NCBI GenBank assembly: GCA_001692895.1
Contig: KV748178.1
Coordinates: 5,095,595 to 5,159,594 of the forward strand
Source of the DNA: Cenococcum geophilum 1.58
Taxonomy: Eukaryota; Ascomycota; Dothideomycetes; Gloniales; Gloniaceae
Reading direction: 5' to 3'
Length of the DNA stretch: 64,000 nucleotides
Part shown: in pieces, positions 12,561-24,227 of the stretch
Layout: every line of letters starts with the position of its first letter
Numbering within the stretch: the first letter of the stretch is position 1
The notes under the pieces: generated by a model
Databases searched by the model: none
Seen by the model: only the letters and a program-made list of their open reading frames with translations
What the model was told of the DNA's origin: nothing
Program-made: the position numbers and the translations under genes

Positions 12561-12719
12561 TTAATGCTATAAGATATAATAATAAGCTAAGATAGTATAG
12601 TACTAAGTAGGGGCGACCTATAAAGAAATAGATAAAGGACTAAGTTATATACTAAAAAGATACTATAAGTACGGCAAGAAACTATAGTTACTAGAAAGTA
12701 AAAAGCTATTAAAGTATAT

Positions 12720-13520
12720 AGTATGGGACTATAAGATAGAATTAGAACTAGAAATAAGTTTAAAGTTTTTTCTAATCTATAAGCTTACCAAAGAAGAAGA
12801 GAAAGTACTAAAAGAGTTTATCTAAGAGAACTTATAAAAGGGATATATTAGACTATTATAGTTATTAGCAGGTTATCCAGTACTATTTATACTAAAGAAA
12901 AACGGAAAACTTAGGTTATATATTAACTATAGATAGTTAAATAGCATTACTAGAAAGGATAGATATCCTTTACCCTTAATTAGCGAAATCTAAGACAGAA
13001 TAGGTAATGCGTAAATCTTTATAAAAATAGATCTAAGATAGGCGTACCATTAGATTAGAATTAAGGAAGGCAACGAATAAAAGGCAGCCTTTAGGTTAAA
13101 GGAAGGACTATATAAACTATTAGTTATACAATTCGGGCTTTTAAACGCACTAGTAATATTCTAGAAGCGTATTAACAATATATTAAAAGAATATTTAGAT
13201 GAATTTGTTATAGGATACCTTAAGAATATTATTATCTATTTAATAAGTAAGGAAGAGCACGGAGAATACGTTAAATAGGTTTTAAAGAGACTATAGGAAG
13301 AACAGATGCTAGTAGTAATTAAGAAATGCAAGTTCTTTACCAAAAAAATAGATTTTATTGGATTTATTATTAAACTAGGCTAACTTAGTATAGATTTAAA
13401 GAAGATTAAGGCTATAGTAAATTAGTAAGAACTAAAAAACGTTACGCAGTTAAGGTTATTCCTAGGGTTTTATAATTACTGCAGAAGGTTTATAGCTTAA
13501 TAGTTAAAGAATATTAAGCT
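12720..13520 (+). pseudogene. pol: Degraded reverse transcriptase of Gypsy copy 1
   Basis: The plus-strand frame contains [42 protein letters not shown]-stop-AYH and QFGLLNALVIF, the successive motifs of a Ty3/Gypsy reverse transcriptase. The catalytic box reads GYLKNIIIY at 13213-13240; the two aspartates that bind the metal ions have become Lys-Asn (13222-13227). Stops in the middle of motifs replace glutamines, for example IDLRQAYHQ. It is inactive. Confidence 0.93.
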
Positions 13521-13639
13521 ATTTATAAGGTTAATAAAGAAAGAAGAATCTTAGGTATAAGGAGAAGAACAAAGGAAACTATTTAAGGAGGTTAAGGAGT
13601 TATTTACTTAAGACCTAATCCTTAAAATTTACTAACTAA

Positions 13640-14040
13640 AGCTAGAAATAGTGGTCGAAATAAATGCATTAGACTTTATACTAGGGGTATACTTCCTATA
13701 GAAATATAAAGATAGATGGTACCTAGTAGTATACTATAGTTGGAAAATAACACCACTAGAACTAAACTATAATATCTATAATAAGGAGTTATTAGGTATA
13801 GTTATAGCACTTTAGGAATAAAGAGCATTCTTATAAGGTATAGAGAAGCTATTTATAGTTAAGATGGATTATAAGAACCTAATGGGGTTCCTAATAATAA
13901 AAGAACTTAATTAGAGATAAGTTAGATAGGTAGAAATACTTACGGAATACTATTTTAAGATTTAGTATACTAAGGGTATAGATAATACACAAGCAGATAC
14001 TTTAAGTAGAAAAGCTAAACTATAAAATAATAAAAAGCCA
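13640..14040 (+). pseudogene. Degraded RNase H of Gypsy copy 1
   Basis: The frame reads VVEINALDFILG, then the LELNYNIYNKELLGIV segment and a C-terminal YTKGIDNTQADTLSRK, all characteristic of the RNase HI-type domain that follows the reverse transcriptase in Gypsy elements. The first catalytic aspartate, usually in a TDAS motif, has become asparagine (INAL). Confidence 0.85.
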
Positions 14041-14209
14041 TTAGGGGCTTTACTGCAAAAAAATATAGACGGATTAATTAAATATAATTATCTAAAAATT
14101 ATAGTAATAAGAGAAATTAGTTAGACTTATAAATTACTAAAGAGTAAATAGTTATAAAAGATCTAAGACATATAGGCAGAGAATCTAAACTTAGAGTAGT
14201 ATAAGAATA

Positions 14210-15010
14210 AAGAAGTAACGTACGTGCCAAGAAACATTATAAGAGAATTTATTAAGTTATTTTATAGGGGACTAACTTAAGGACACAATAGAGCTATAGG
14301 CTTAGTGTTAAGACTTTAAGAAGAGTATATTATTAATAAAATTTAGAAACTAGTGAGATAAGTTATAAAGAAATATTTAAATTACTAGAGAAATAAACTA
14401 GTAAGGTATAAGCCATATAAAAAGCTATAATCTATTAAAATACTAAAGAGACTATAGGAGGTTATATTATAGGACTTTATTATAAAGTTACTAAAATTAA
14501 GAGATCCTATTACTAGATAAGATTATAATATAATCTTAATAATAGTAGATAAGCTAATAAAGTAGGGATACTTTATAGTATATATAGAGGAAATATTAGC
14601 GGAAGATATCGCTAGAATCTATATTAAAGAAGTATTTGTAAGATATAGAGCACTAAGTAAGATTATATTAGATAGAGATCTAAGATTTATAGTAGTATTT
14701 TAGGAGGTATTCTTAGCAAAACAAGGAGTTTAAGTAGTAACTTCCACTATATATTATCCGCAGACAGACGGTTAAACAGAAAGGTTAAATTAGACACTAG
14801 AGCAGTATCTAAGATACTATATTAATTATATACAGAACAATTAGGTATTATTATTACTAGTTATATAGTTTATATATAATATAACACCTTAAGAAGAAAT
14901 AGGAACATTATTATTTAAGGCGAATTATAGATATAAGCTAAGAATATTACTATTACTACGTTAAGTAAAAAGAATAAGTAGCATAGCTAAGTAAAGAATA
15001 GAGATATTAA
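14210..15010 (+). pseudogene. Degraded integrase of Gypsy copy 1
   Basis: The DDE core is visible: DFIIKLL near 14475, ILDRDLRFIVVF near 14670 and YYPQTDG-stop-TERLN near 14755-14790, in the right order and spacing for the D, D, E residues. The N-terminal zinc-binding part precedes it, with its residues partly replaced. Stops occur throughout. Confidence 0.88.
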
Positions 15011-15299
15011 TAAATCTTTATATAAACCTTACAGAAATAGTAAAGGTGGTATAATAAAGAATAAAAAAGTATTATAACGCTAAGAGATCTAAGGGACTAG
15101 ATCTTAAGGGGGGGGATAAAGTGTGGCTACTATACAAAAATTTCAAAAGTTGATAACTAAGTAAGAAATTAGACCACGTTAAACTAGGACTCTTTAAAAT
15201 TATAAAAAGGATTTTACTAGTTATATTTAAGTTAAACCTACTAGCTAAAATAAAGATCTACCTTATATAGCACATTGCGATACTAGAGCTAGTATATAG

Positions 15300-15470
15300 G
15301 AATATTAAGCCACTAGTCTATAAAGCAGATATATATAGAGGGTAAGAGGAAGATAAATAGTAAGTTTTAAAGATCGTTAGTTATAAAGACATAAACGATA
15401 AAATATAGTATAAAGTAAAGTAGATAGGCTATAATAAGACTACTTAGGAGCTACTAGAAAATTTAAAAAA
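15300..15470 (+). pseudogene. Degraded chromodomain of Gypsy copy 1
   Basis: The segment aligns with the intact chromodomain of copy 2 (24886-25110, minus). It marks the element as a chromovirus, whose integrase uses this domain to target heterochromatin. Tryptophans of the aromatic cage are replaced by stops. Confidence 0.82.
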
Positions 15471-16232
15471 ACGCTATAAAAAAGGTATAGGAGTATTAGA
15501 AGAGAAAAGGTTAGGCAGTATTAATAAAAAAGGATTACTAAAGAATAAACTACCTAAGGGGGACCTAGGAGGAACAATTGCTAAACTACTTAAAGTTATT
15601 TCCTTCTCTATTAAAAGAGAATCCATTTTTTTTATTGCTAAGTTCCTATAAACCTTATTTTATAAGTTTCTACTCCTTAAAACAAACCTTTTTACGAACT
15701 TTCTTAATATAAAAAAAGATGAGTATAAGCGTTTTAATAAGCCTTAAGGGCATAACGCTTCTTATTATAAATGCGAGTTAAATAAAGCTTATTATCGTAC
15801 TAAAGTTAATAAATCTCGGCCAGTGCCTCTAATAGTTTATTATTAAGCTTTATAGCAGCAGATTAAACCTAAAACCCTAGCAGCAATTAATAAGGGTACT
15901 TAAAGGCTATTAAGAGTAATAGGACGCGCACACTTAGTATTAGAGACGGAACGAACATTATAGGAGGACCGCATATTCGCTCGCGTGCATTTAGCACAGG
16001 AGGATGGTTATTAATTAATAGGTAATGCAATCACAATATAAACTAACCCCTTTTTAACGCAATAAGAATAGAAAGGCATGATCTCACCTAGTAATAGTAT
16101 AACAGCTACGGTACGAGACTAATACTTAGCTAAGAAAGAAGAAGGAGCCTTAGGCATAATAAGTAACAATATTAACTAGCTATAAATACTGGAGTGTTAA
16201 TATACCTTATTTTTAAATCTAGAATTTTTATT

Positions 16233-16350
16233 GTTGTCCTGATGGTCCTAATGGTCCTAATGGTCCTAATGGTCCTGATGGTCCTGATGGTCCTGATNGT
16301 CCTGATGGTCCTGGAGGTCCTGGAGGTCCTGGAGGTCCTGGTGGTCCGGG
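16233..16350 (+). repeat. 9-bp minisatellite, TGGTCCTGA
   Basis: About 12 tandem copies of TGGTCCTRA or GGAGGTCCT are present. An ambiguous base (N at 16298) lies inside the array. The following 16350-16460 and the separate 18095-18300 region contain scattered AGGAGCCTGCCAGGA-like pieces of related composition. Confidence 0.93.
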
Positions 16351-16470
16351 CGACCTCCTAACAGGTTCCTAACAGGATGCCGAGTGTGAGTGTCTCCTGG
16401 AGCTCCTGACAGCCCCTAACAGGAGCTGTTAGGAGCTGTCAGTACTGTTAGGAGGCACAAACATTTTGCT

Positions 16471-17100
16471 AATGGATAAATACTATAGGTATAGTAGAAT
16501 ATAGTAGAATATAGTAGGTAATGCGCCCTAATACTATTATACTAATATTTCTTTTTTAGAAAGTAAAAGAGTTATAAAAAAAGTAGTAGCCTTACTAGGC
16601 CTATAGGCTATTGAGCTATAGATAATAATATAGACGGTAGTATATATAGTATATATTAAATCCCTATAACCCGTATTTTATATCTACATTCTTACTACTA
16701 GCCTTACTACTACTATCTATATTACTAGCCTTATAGGCTGCTAGTTTATATTCTACTTAAATAATTAAAGTAACTAGAAATAGAGCCTAGGCCCTAACTA
16801 TATACCTACTAAATAGACCTAGAAGTATATATTAAGATAGCTTTCTATAGCGCCTTAAGAAGATGCCTACTTATACTTAGTAGTTATTAATTAGAAAAGA
16901 GGCTATATAGGCCATATAATAGTAAAAGGAAAGGTTTTATTTAGCTTTAGCTATATAGTTTCCCTTTTATATATTATATATACTTATATAAACCCGCTAT
17001 ATGGACCCTAATAGGAGTTATAATAGTATAATTAAATATTTTATCTTTTTATATAGTTAAAAAATATAAAAATATATAATCTAAATAATCCAAATCAATC
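16471..17100. other. RIP-mutated AT-rich spacer
   Basis: The stretch is TpA-rich and stop-dense in every frame, with no recognisable domain. It lies between two GC-richer minisatellite blocks and may be a remnant of the LINE family or another element. Confidence 0.4.
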
Positions 17101-17257
17101 TTTTCTGCCCACCGCCTGTGTCTATCATAGGAGCTCTATGATCGCTTGGGCATCGGGCGATCGACTGAGCCTCGCGCAGAGGCTCCAAATTGTCAATTGG
17201 CGGTGTTCCCGATGATCCGCCGGCTGTGTGCTGATTTTCTAACTAGGCCTAGTGCCT

Positions 17258-17380
17258 GTCCTGCCTATCCTGCCTGTCCTGCCTATCCTGCCTGTCCTGC
17301 CTGTCCTGCCTGTCCTGCCTGTCCTGCCTGTCCTGCCTATCCTACCTATCTTACCGTCCTACCTGTTCGTGCCTACCTGT
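17258..17380 (+). repeat. 9-bp minisatellite, CCTGCCTGT
   Basis: About 12 copies of CCTGCCTRT lie in tandem. Because 9 is a multiple of three, the plus-strand open frame 17146-17553 passes through as PACPACPAY repeats; there is no other gene evidence for it. On the other strand the array reads ACAGGCAGG, the same core as the 7.2-kb microsatellite, in keeping with the inverted arrangement of the two blocks. Confidence 0.9.
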
Positions 17381-17639
17381 CTATATCTGTAATTCGGGGG
17401 AGAGGTTGGCCTGATCGAAGGTTCTGCTTGATTCGATTGATCGTATTAATTCGATTGCAATTGATTGTATTGATTCGAATCGTTCTCTATGGGCGTTCGC
17501 TAGCTGTACGTTTGAACGGTGGTCGTCTGGGGTGCCTCCTTAGGAGGCCTTGATTCGATTTAGTTCGGTAATGGGCTGATATTGAGGCTCTGGTTCGATT
17601 CGATCGATCGATCGAATCGATCGTGGTGTTCGCTGGCTG

Positions 17640-17960
17640 GTTGTTCGAAAGGTCGTCGTCTAGTTCTGGTAACGGTCGTCTGGTTTTAGGACGGTCGTCT
17701 AGTTCTGGTAACGGTTGTCTGGCTCTAGGACGGTCATCTGGTTCTGGCAACGGTAGTCTGGTTCTGGCGACGGTCGTCTAGTTCTGGCGACGGTCGTCTG
17801 GTTCTAGCGACGGTCCTCTGCTGGCTGCTGTTCTAGTGCCTCCCAAGGTAGGGAGGATGTAAGGAAGGGTAAAAAATAAGGTGGCTCAAAGGGGGTAACT
17901 TGGTAGAGGCACGTGTAGGCTATCGGGAATATAGCGGGGACCCGATGGCACTGTGTCGCG
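17640..17960 (-). repeat. Inverted copy of the 6.8-7.7 kb minisatellite block
   Basis: The 20-bp minisatellite (here GGTCGTCTRGTTCTGGCGAC, the reverse complement) runs from about 17640 to 17815, followed by the unique arm that matches 6800-6910. The minus-strand frame 17487-17750 (repeats of MPEPDDRPRARQPLPELDD type) is a translation of the repeat. The two blocks enclose Gypsy copy 1 in inverted orientation. Confidence 0.85.
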
Positions 17961-18060
17961 CTCGATAGCATTATGTGTCGCGCCCGATAGCACTATGTCG
18001 CGCGCGCGCGCACCTAAGGTGGGGGGGTGTCGCATTAGGGGGGTGTCGCATTGGGGGTGT

Positions 18061-18300
18061 TGCTTGAGGGGTGTGTGCATAGGTGTCGCTTAGGGGGTAT
18101 CCTGCCAGGAACCTGACAGGACCCTGACAGGACGATCAGGAAAATCAAAGATCCTGCCAGGAGCCTGTCAGGACAACCAGGACGATCAGGAAAATCAAAA
18201 TCCTGCCAGGAGCCTGCCAGGAGCCTGCTAGGACCTCCAGGACCTCCAGGACAATCAAAATCCTGTCAGGAGGCCTCCAGGATCTTGGCATCCCAACAAA
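18061..18300. repeat. Degenerate AGGATCCTGCCAGGAGCCTG repeat tract
   Basis: Three imperfect units of roughly 60 bp share ATCCTGCCAGGAGCCT and GACGATCAGGAAAATCAAA. The tract contains many short self-complementary pieces (TCCTGACAGGA type). It ends just before the LINE 3' end. Confidence 0.7.
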
Positions 18301-19249
18301 ATGCTGATGCTCCTCCTCCTTTTAAAGTATTTCTTAGCCTCCTTTTTTACCCTAGCTAGCTTTCTAACTAGTAAAAGGTATAGTAGGAGGTTTATCTATA
18401 TAAGCTAATCTATATAAGAATATTTTAGTATAATAATATATTTCTACTTAACCGGTAGTATATCTAGCATAAAATACTATTATATATTATTAATTATCAG
18501 TTATAGCTATATAGGTAAGCTAGAGTTAGGTACCCTAATACTTTTTAGTAATAGAGGTATCTATTAAGCTTTATATATTTAGTTCTAAATAGCGTATTAA
18601 TTATACTCTTTACTTTAATAAGCATTATATAGCGTTTTAAACCCTTCTTACTTTATAGCTTAGCCTAGGCTATTATATAGTAAGTATACTTTAGTATTTT
18701 TCCTACTCCTTTCTCTACTACTTCTTAAATACTTCTTATACTCTAGCCCTTTTACTCCTTTTATACTATATTATAGATAGGTCTATTAGCTACTATCCTT
18801 TTAAGCTTATCCTATTTAGTAGGCTATATTAATAGCTTTATTCTAGGCTAGAGCTAGTAGGCTATTATAGCCTATATAGTATTATATTCCCTCTTAATAT
18901 ATTCACTTACTAGCCCTTTCTATATTTGTTTTATATTGGCTATAGCTAGCTCCTTTAAGTATATTTAGAGCAGCGGAAACTCTATCTTATATTTAAGCAC
19001 AACTATTAATATTAATTTATATACCTTTATAATAATATAAAAGTATATATTCTATACTATACCTATCTAGTATAGCTTAGTTTTACTTATCTCCTTAGGC
19101 TTTATTTACTCTAGTAGCGAGTATTAGATGCTATATTTATATAAAATTACTAGCCGGACTATAGTAGAGTATATTATCTATACCTTTTAAAAGGAGGCGC
19201 CCTATATAAAGGTGATAAGCTAGGTTAGTATAGCTATTTAGGTAACTAT

Positions 19250-20450
19250 CTTTACCTTAATAATATTAATATACGGCCCCTATTTAAGCTTTAAGTAAAT
19301 CTATACCCCTAGTATAAATATATTACTAACTAGGCCCTCTATAAAGCTATATATATTAACTATAGCCTTTATATTAAACTTCTTATAGCTCCTTATAAAG
19401 TAAATAAAGTAATACTTTTTAAGGGTAAATACTACCCTATATTGGCGTACCTATATTATATATACTTTATATACCCTTTCTAGGGCTCTATAGTTCTCCT
19501 TTATAGTTTTACTATATATTAATATATTAGAGTTATTAATAAACCTAAATACTATAGTACTAAAACCTTAGGATATACTAGTATTTATCTATATTATTTG
19601 CGCTATATAGCCCCTAATTAAGAGCCTTATTATTTAATCCTTAAGGAAGGACTTTATAAACTATACTATCTAATATAGTATGGCCTGGGCCTTTATATTA
19701 TAAATTATTCTTTTATAAAAAACTTAGTTAAAGGCCTTAGAAATATTAAGGCTAAGTAGTAAGGCTACTAGGTTTAGGTTACTCCTTTATACTATATATA
19801 TCTATTAGGTTAATAGCTCTAGCGCTATCTATATTAAGCGCCCTAGCCTTATTCCTATTTAGCTAGCTAATAGTATACCTATCTTTTTTATAATTATAGA
19901 TAGCTAGCTAGCTAGCTGCTATTTTTTTTTTAAAAAAAAAGTAGTTCTCTAATAGTATTAAGCAGCGTAATTAGCTAGTAGGCCTTTACTATAGTATAGG
20001 ACAGCTTCTATAGTTTTTAAAGAACTACTATAATAGAGTTTTTAAATAGCTTTAGGTAATATCTAATTACTATATAGCTACTAAAGAGCTTAGCTAATAC
20101 TAGGGCTAGCTACTCTCTATATATTTTAAAGAATTAATTAGTAATCTTTTTTAGACTTAGGGCCTTATTAGGGGCAAGCCCCTTTAGAGCTATAATAATA
20201 TCCTCCTTTTCTATTTCTTTCTTTATAGTTTGCGGCTCTAGGTATATAAAATCTAGTATATTACTAAAGTCCGCCTCTATAGGTAGCAGGAAGAAATACT
20301 TTATAAAGATAGTAGCCTTATCCTTATTATTATAGCATAGGGTTTTTTTTTTCTAATTTGCTAATAGGGGGAAACTATAATAAAGCCTTTGTCTTCCCAA
20401 CCGCTATATATATCTATTTTACTATCCTTTACACCCCCTTAAGGTCGTTT
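19250..20450 (-). pseudogene. Degraded LINE reverse transcriptase
   Basis: The minus strand contains FRFINNSNILIYSKTIKENY around 19480-19550, corresponding to the fungal LINE motif FVDDTNILVYS followed by ENCRxLE. Both catalytic aspartates have become asparagine (19532-19537). Stop codons are dense throughout. Confidence 0.85.
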
Positions 20451-20581
20451 ATTAGCTTCTTAATAGTCTACTTTTATAGCTTATTAGCCTCTTACTAAAT
20501 TAGCCTTTTCTTTATATTATATATAACTCTATAGTTAATATAATTTAGTACTAAGAGGCCTTTTACGCCTAAAAGGCTTAC

Positions 20582-20774
20582 TGTGACGGCTCGAACTATT
20601 AAATAAATGTCTCGACAGGGACTTGAACGAATGCTTGCAAGATAAAGCGAACGAATGCTATATTACGAAGATATTAAGCTAAGGAGTAAGAGAAGGTGGT
20701 AAGGCCACGTCTATATACATATGCCAAGCCTTAAGCAAACCCCTAACTAGGTGACGCGCCCTAGCGCCGTCACA
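20582..20774 (+). mobile_element. 193-bp mini-LTR (TG...CA) inside the LINE, copy 1
   Basis: The element starts TGTGACGGC and ends GCCGTCACA, a perfect 9-bp inverted terminus with canonical TG/CA, and is flanked by an exact 5-bp duplication CTTAC (20577-20581 and 20775-20779). This is the structure of a solo LTR or LTR-derived short element. It is less mutated than the LINE around it. It contains a CACGTCTATATACAT box that may be its promoter. No internal coding region is attached. Confidence 0.85.
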
Positions 20775-21099
20775 CTTACTAGGTTTCCTTTACCTTCTCT
20801 ATATATTCTTTTAACTATACTTTAAAGGCTTGCGGTAAGGGTTATATACTAAGTACTATCTTTACTATAGTATTCTTAATTGCCTAGTATATAGCCTCTA
20901 CTAGCGCGTTTAGTTTATCTCTTATATTGTATAGAAAACTATATAAAGGCTAAAGCTAGTCCTCTAGCTCGCTCTACACTACTTTTTAATTAGCCTTTTT
21001 CTATAGCGGTCTCCTAAGTAGTAGAAGGCCCTTTAGTATCTTTATATCTACCTCTATAGTAATAAAAAAGTAATTAGACCCTATATACTAGCAATTCTG

Positions 21100-21700
21100 T
21101 CTTTAACTCTATAGCGGCCTATTAGTAATTTAAGGGGAGGTAAATACTAAATCTAGTATACTTCTTAATATGCCCTTTACCTAAGTCTCTATATCTACCT
21201 CAGTAGCTAGGCTTAGGCCTACTACCTCTATAGCGCGGATAAGGTTATCTACCACGTTATCTACGCTTATTACTACTATATCCCCCTAAAAGGGATAATA
21301 TAGATTAAAATCTCCTAATATTATATATTCTCCTTTAGTCCTTAGCAGCTCTAGTAGTATATAGAGGCTACTATTTATCTATTAGGAGTTATAGATATTA
21401 TTAATCTAGATAGTTTACTTACGGCCTTCTAGTTTAATTATATATATGTCCACTAAGTAGTATATAGACGCCTACTTATTTATATAGAAATAGACCCTTA
21501 TATTGCTAACTCCTATATATACTAAGTAGTAAGACTTTATAGTATATATTATATTTCTTTAATTCTTCTACTATAGCTCCTAAACGGCTAGTATATCTAA
21601 TTAGGGGTCCGCCTACTTCGCCTCCTATAAGAAGTAGAGTAGCACGCCGTTCCTACTATTATTAGTATTATACTATATAATTATAAGCGGTTTCTAGCGT
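21100..21700 (-). pseudogene. Degraded LINE APE-type endonuclease
   Basis: On the minus strand the frame reads YIILGDFNLYYPF near 21270-21310, which corresponds to the conserved GDFNxHHPxW motif of the EEP endonucleases that nick target DNA for target-primed reverse transcription. The HH pair has become YY, consistent with C to T changes at CpA. Confidence 0.82.
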
Positions 21701-22910
21701 CCTAGTATAAGAGATCTATATTAGCCTCTAAGTTAGCTAAGTTAGTATCCTCTAGTGTCCGCTTACTCTCTTATAATATAGTTTTAGTGCCTATAAACGC
21801 TTTTTTTTTTAAATAAATAAAAATCTAGGCTTCTACTTTTACCTTTATATTAAGCTCTATACTTAATAGGGGCTCCTAGGTTACTAGGACCTAAATTAAA
21901 GTATATATACTATTATTAAGCGCTATTAGGGGTATTAATTAGAGTATTAATTAGAGGGTCCTTTAGCCCCTTTCCCTCTTAAAGTAGTTAATAATTTACG
22001 GCTAGCTAACCTTTTAAGAGCCCTCCTCTACCTATATAGGGCTCTTCTATATAGTTATCTCCTTTAGCTTCCTTTTCTTAGCTTATTATAAGGCCTCTTT
22101 AATAGTAATCTTATACTATAATTATAATTACTATCCGCTTATAGGCGCCTTATAGGCGCTAGCGTAGTATATTAGCGTAAAGGCTCTAATTATTATAGCC
22201 TTTTCCTACTATACCCGCTTAATACTATACGCCCCGCTCTATACCTTATAGCCTACCTTATAGTTAATAAACTTCTTAGGTAGATCTCCTATATAATTAC
22301 TAATATTATACTATCCGGCATAGAATCTATATCTAGCCTCTCTTCTATAGCTCTTAGCTATATAGTTAAAGCCCTAGTATTTAGAGTACTGCGTTATTAG
22401 AAATGTCGTCTTATACCTTATAACTAGGTAGTAGTCTCCTTCTAGGAAAAGGCCCTAATTAAATAGTATATTTGCTACCTCTTTTAACTATATGCCTATA
22501 ATAAGTAATAATTTAACCTTTTCTTCTATCTAGACTCTTTCTAGCCCTTTCTACGCTAGCCTCTATACTATAAGCCCCGCTATAGTATAATTCTGCTTTA
22601 TTATGTCCTCTATTATCTACTTAGCCTTAATACTCTAGATGGTGAGGCTTATAGGTACTATATAGATCTCTACTAATACTAGTAGAATAGCTAGTATAGC
22701 GGAGCACTCTAGGACCTTTATCCACCCTATTTCTTATAATAGCCTATCTTTTATACCTTTATCTATAATATACGCCCTAATATTGCTACTTTATAACTTC
22801 TTTACAGCCTATATTTTATAGGTATTTAGAGGTCCTATAGCCTAGAGCTTATATACTAGGGCTTAGCTATTCTACTTTAAGGCCACTTTATAGTTAGCAG
22901 TATTACTTAT

Positions 22911-23103
22911 TATGATGGCGCTGGGGCGCGTCACCTAGTCAGGGTTTCGCTTAAGACTTGGCATGTGTATATAGACGTGGCCTTACCACCTTCTCTTACT
23001 CCTTAGCTTAATATCTTTGTAATACAGCATTCGTTCGCTTCATCTTGCAAGCATTCGTTTAAGTCCCTATCGAGACATTTATTTAATAGTTCGAGCCGTC
23101 ACA
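22911..23103 (-). mobile_element. 193-bp mini-LTR inside the LINE, copy 2 (inverted)
   Basis: The reverse complement of this segment matches 20582-20774 over its full 193 bp with only about a dozen transitions. It is flanked by a 5-bp duplication CTTAT (22906-22910 and 23104-23108). The left end has been changed from TG to TA. Opposite orientation to copy 1 rules out the two being the LTR pair of one element. Confidence 0.85.
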
Positions 23104-23690
23104 CTTATATAGATTATAATTTTATTTACTTTTATAGGCTTATTAGCAGCTTATTTTATAGCTTAGGGCATTAAAGGTATAGTGGTAGCGATATATATAT
23201 ATAGCTATAGACCTATAGATACTGGCCCGCTCTTTATAGCTATTATTATAGCCCTCTAGAAGGCGCTAATATCTATTTAAATTATCTTTATATTTTAGGC
23301 ATATTATTCCTAAGTTCCCTAGGTCTAAATAAGCTCCACTAATATAGTAAAGGCTATTTAAAGGGTTATAATTATAGTAGTAAAGAAGAAAAGTATAGTA
23401 GTATACTTCTTATCTATATTAAGAGATTATTTCTATAGTACTTACTAGGTTTATTCTACGGCTTATATAGCCTATAAAACGCGTTCCTAAAGGGCGCGCT
23501 ATCTAATTAGAGCTGTTGGGGTTAAGGGCTTATTTATTATTATAATCCGGCTTTAAAAGCTGTATATTAGAAAAATTATATATACCCCTACTAACGCCAA
23601 ATTAGGGTATATAGTATTAATAGAAAAGGTTTTTATGGTCCTTTAAAGTTTATAGAAGCTCTATTTAGCTAATTTTAAAGGGGTTATTAA

Positions 23691-24116
23691 TGTAACGGAA
23701 CCTTGTAGCAGGAACTACGATGGGTTCTGTCAATGGGCTAGGTGTGTAGGAAATGTAAAGACAGTAGTCAATAACGTAATAATAACTGGTGGAGTGGTTG
23801 CCCAATAGATTAACTCCAATTGTATTCTAAGAATCACTATAAGGAAGGAACTATCTAGGTAGGGACTAAGGGTCCTTAAATACACAACCGTACTCCTAGG
23901 AAATCCTTTTTATACGTAATGTACGTCTTATATATAAGGTACGTAAGTTCCCTTTGTTCCTTACGTTCCTTACATAGCACCTTATGTGACTTTAGCTACC
24001 ATTCCTTGTTATATGGTTCCATAGGTTCCATCCTAAACCGTGCTTATATTAACCAACTAGTCTCTTCTAACTCTTCTCTAAGTAGTCGTAACATCGTACT
24101 TAAAGCGTCCGTAATA
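23691..24116 (-). repeat. 3' LTR of Gypsy copy 2
   Basis: This LTR is read TGTAACGGA to TCCGTAATA on the plus strand; the expected CA end has become TA. Against the partner LTR at 31485-31910 nearly all differences are transitions. The open frame 23919-24197 lies mostly in it and is not a gene. Confidence 0.93.
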
Positions 24117-24227
24117 CTATCTCCCTCCTCTTTATCTTTGTCCTTAAAGATACCTAACATCTCTAAGTTATTTATTAGAGGTGTAATGTCTATCTAATTA
24201 ATTTAGTTAATATTATTACTTATAATG

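Larger units (their letters stand above)
8646..16183 (+). mobile_element. Ty3/Gypsy chromovirus copy 1, RIP-inactivated, 3' LTR missing
   Basis: The element begins with a 423-bp 5' LTR (TGTTACGGAC...TCCGTTACA) and carries, in order on the plus strand, gag with zinc knuckle, a long spacer, aspartic protease, reverse transcriptase, RNase H, integrase and chromodomain, which is the domain order of fungal chromoviruses. All frames are broken by TAG/TAA. Similarity to the two full copies (23691-31910 and 53597-61633, both opposite strand) stops near 16183, about 60 bases short of where the 3' LTR should start, so the 3' end is truncated and no target duplication can be read. The polymerase Asp pair is changed to Lys-Asn. 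The element is certainly inactive. Confidence 0.93.
18305..23685 (-). mobile_element. LINE (non-LTR retrotransposon, Tad1-like), RIP-inactivated
   Basis: On the minus strand the region reads as an APE-type endonuclease (GDFNL motif near 21290) followed downstream by a LINE reverse transcriptase (near 19300-20400) and a C-terminal region near 18900-19250. This is the layout of fungal Tad1-like LINEs. The upstream part (about 21800-23685) would hold the first open frame but is too degraded to identify. Two 193-bp mini-LTR insertions interrupt it. No poly(A) tract or target duplication is clear, so both ends are approximate; the right end abuts the target duplication of Gypsy copy 2. Confidence 0.85.

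Noticed and set aside
17146-17553. 135-codon plus-strand frame with PACPAC repeats
   Set aside because: It crosses a 9-bp repeat and the inverted minisatellite block; nothing else supports a gene.
20582-23103. A DNA transposon with 193-bp terminal inverted repeats and 2.1-kb interior
   Set aside because: Each 193-bp unit has its own 5-bp duplication and TG/CA-type ends, and the interior is LINE sequence, so two independent insertions explain it better.
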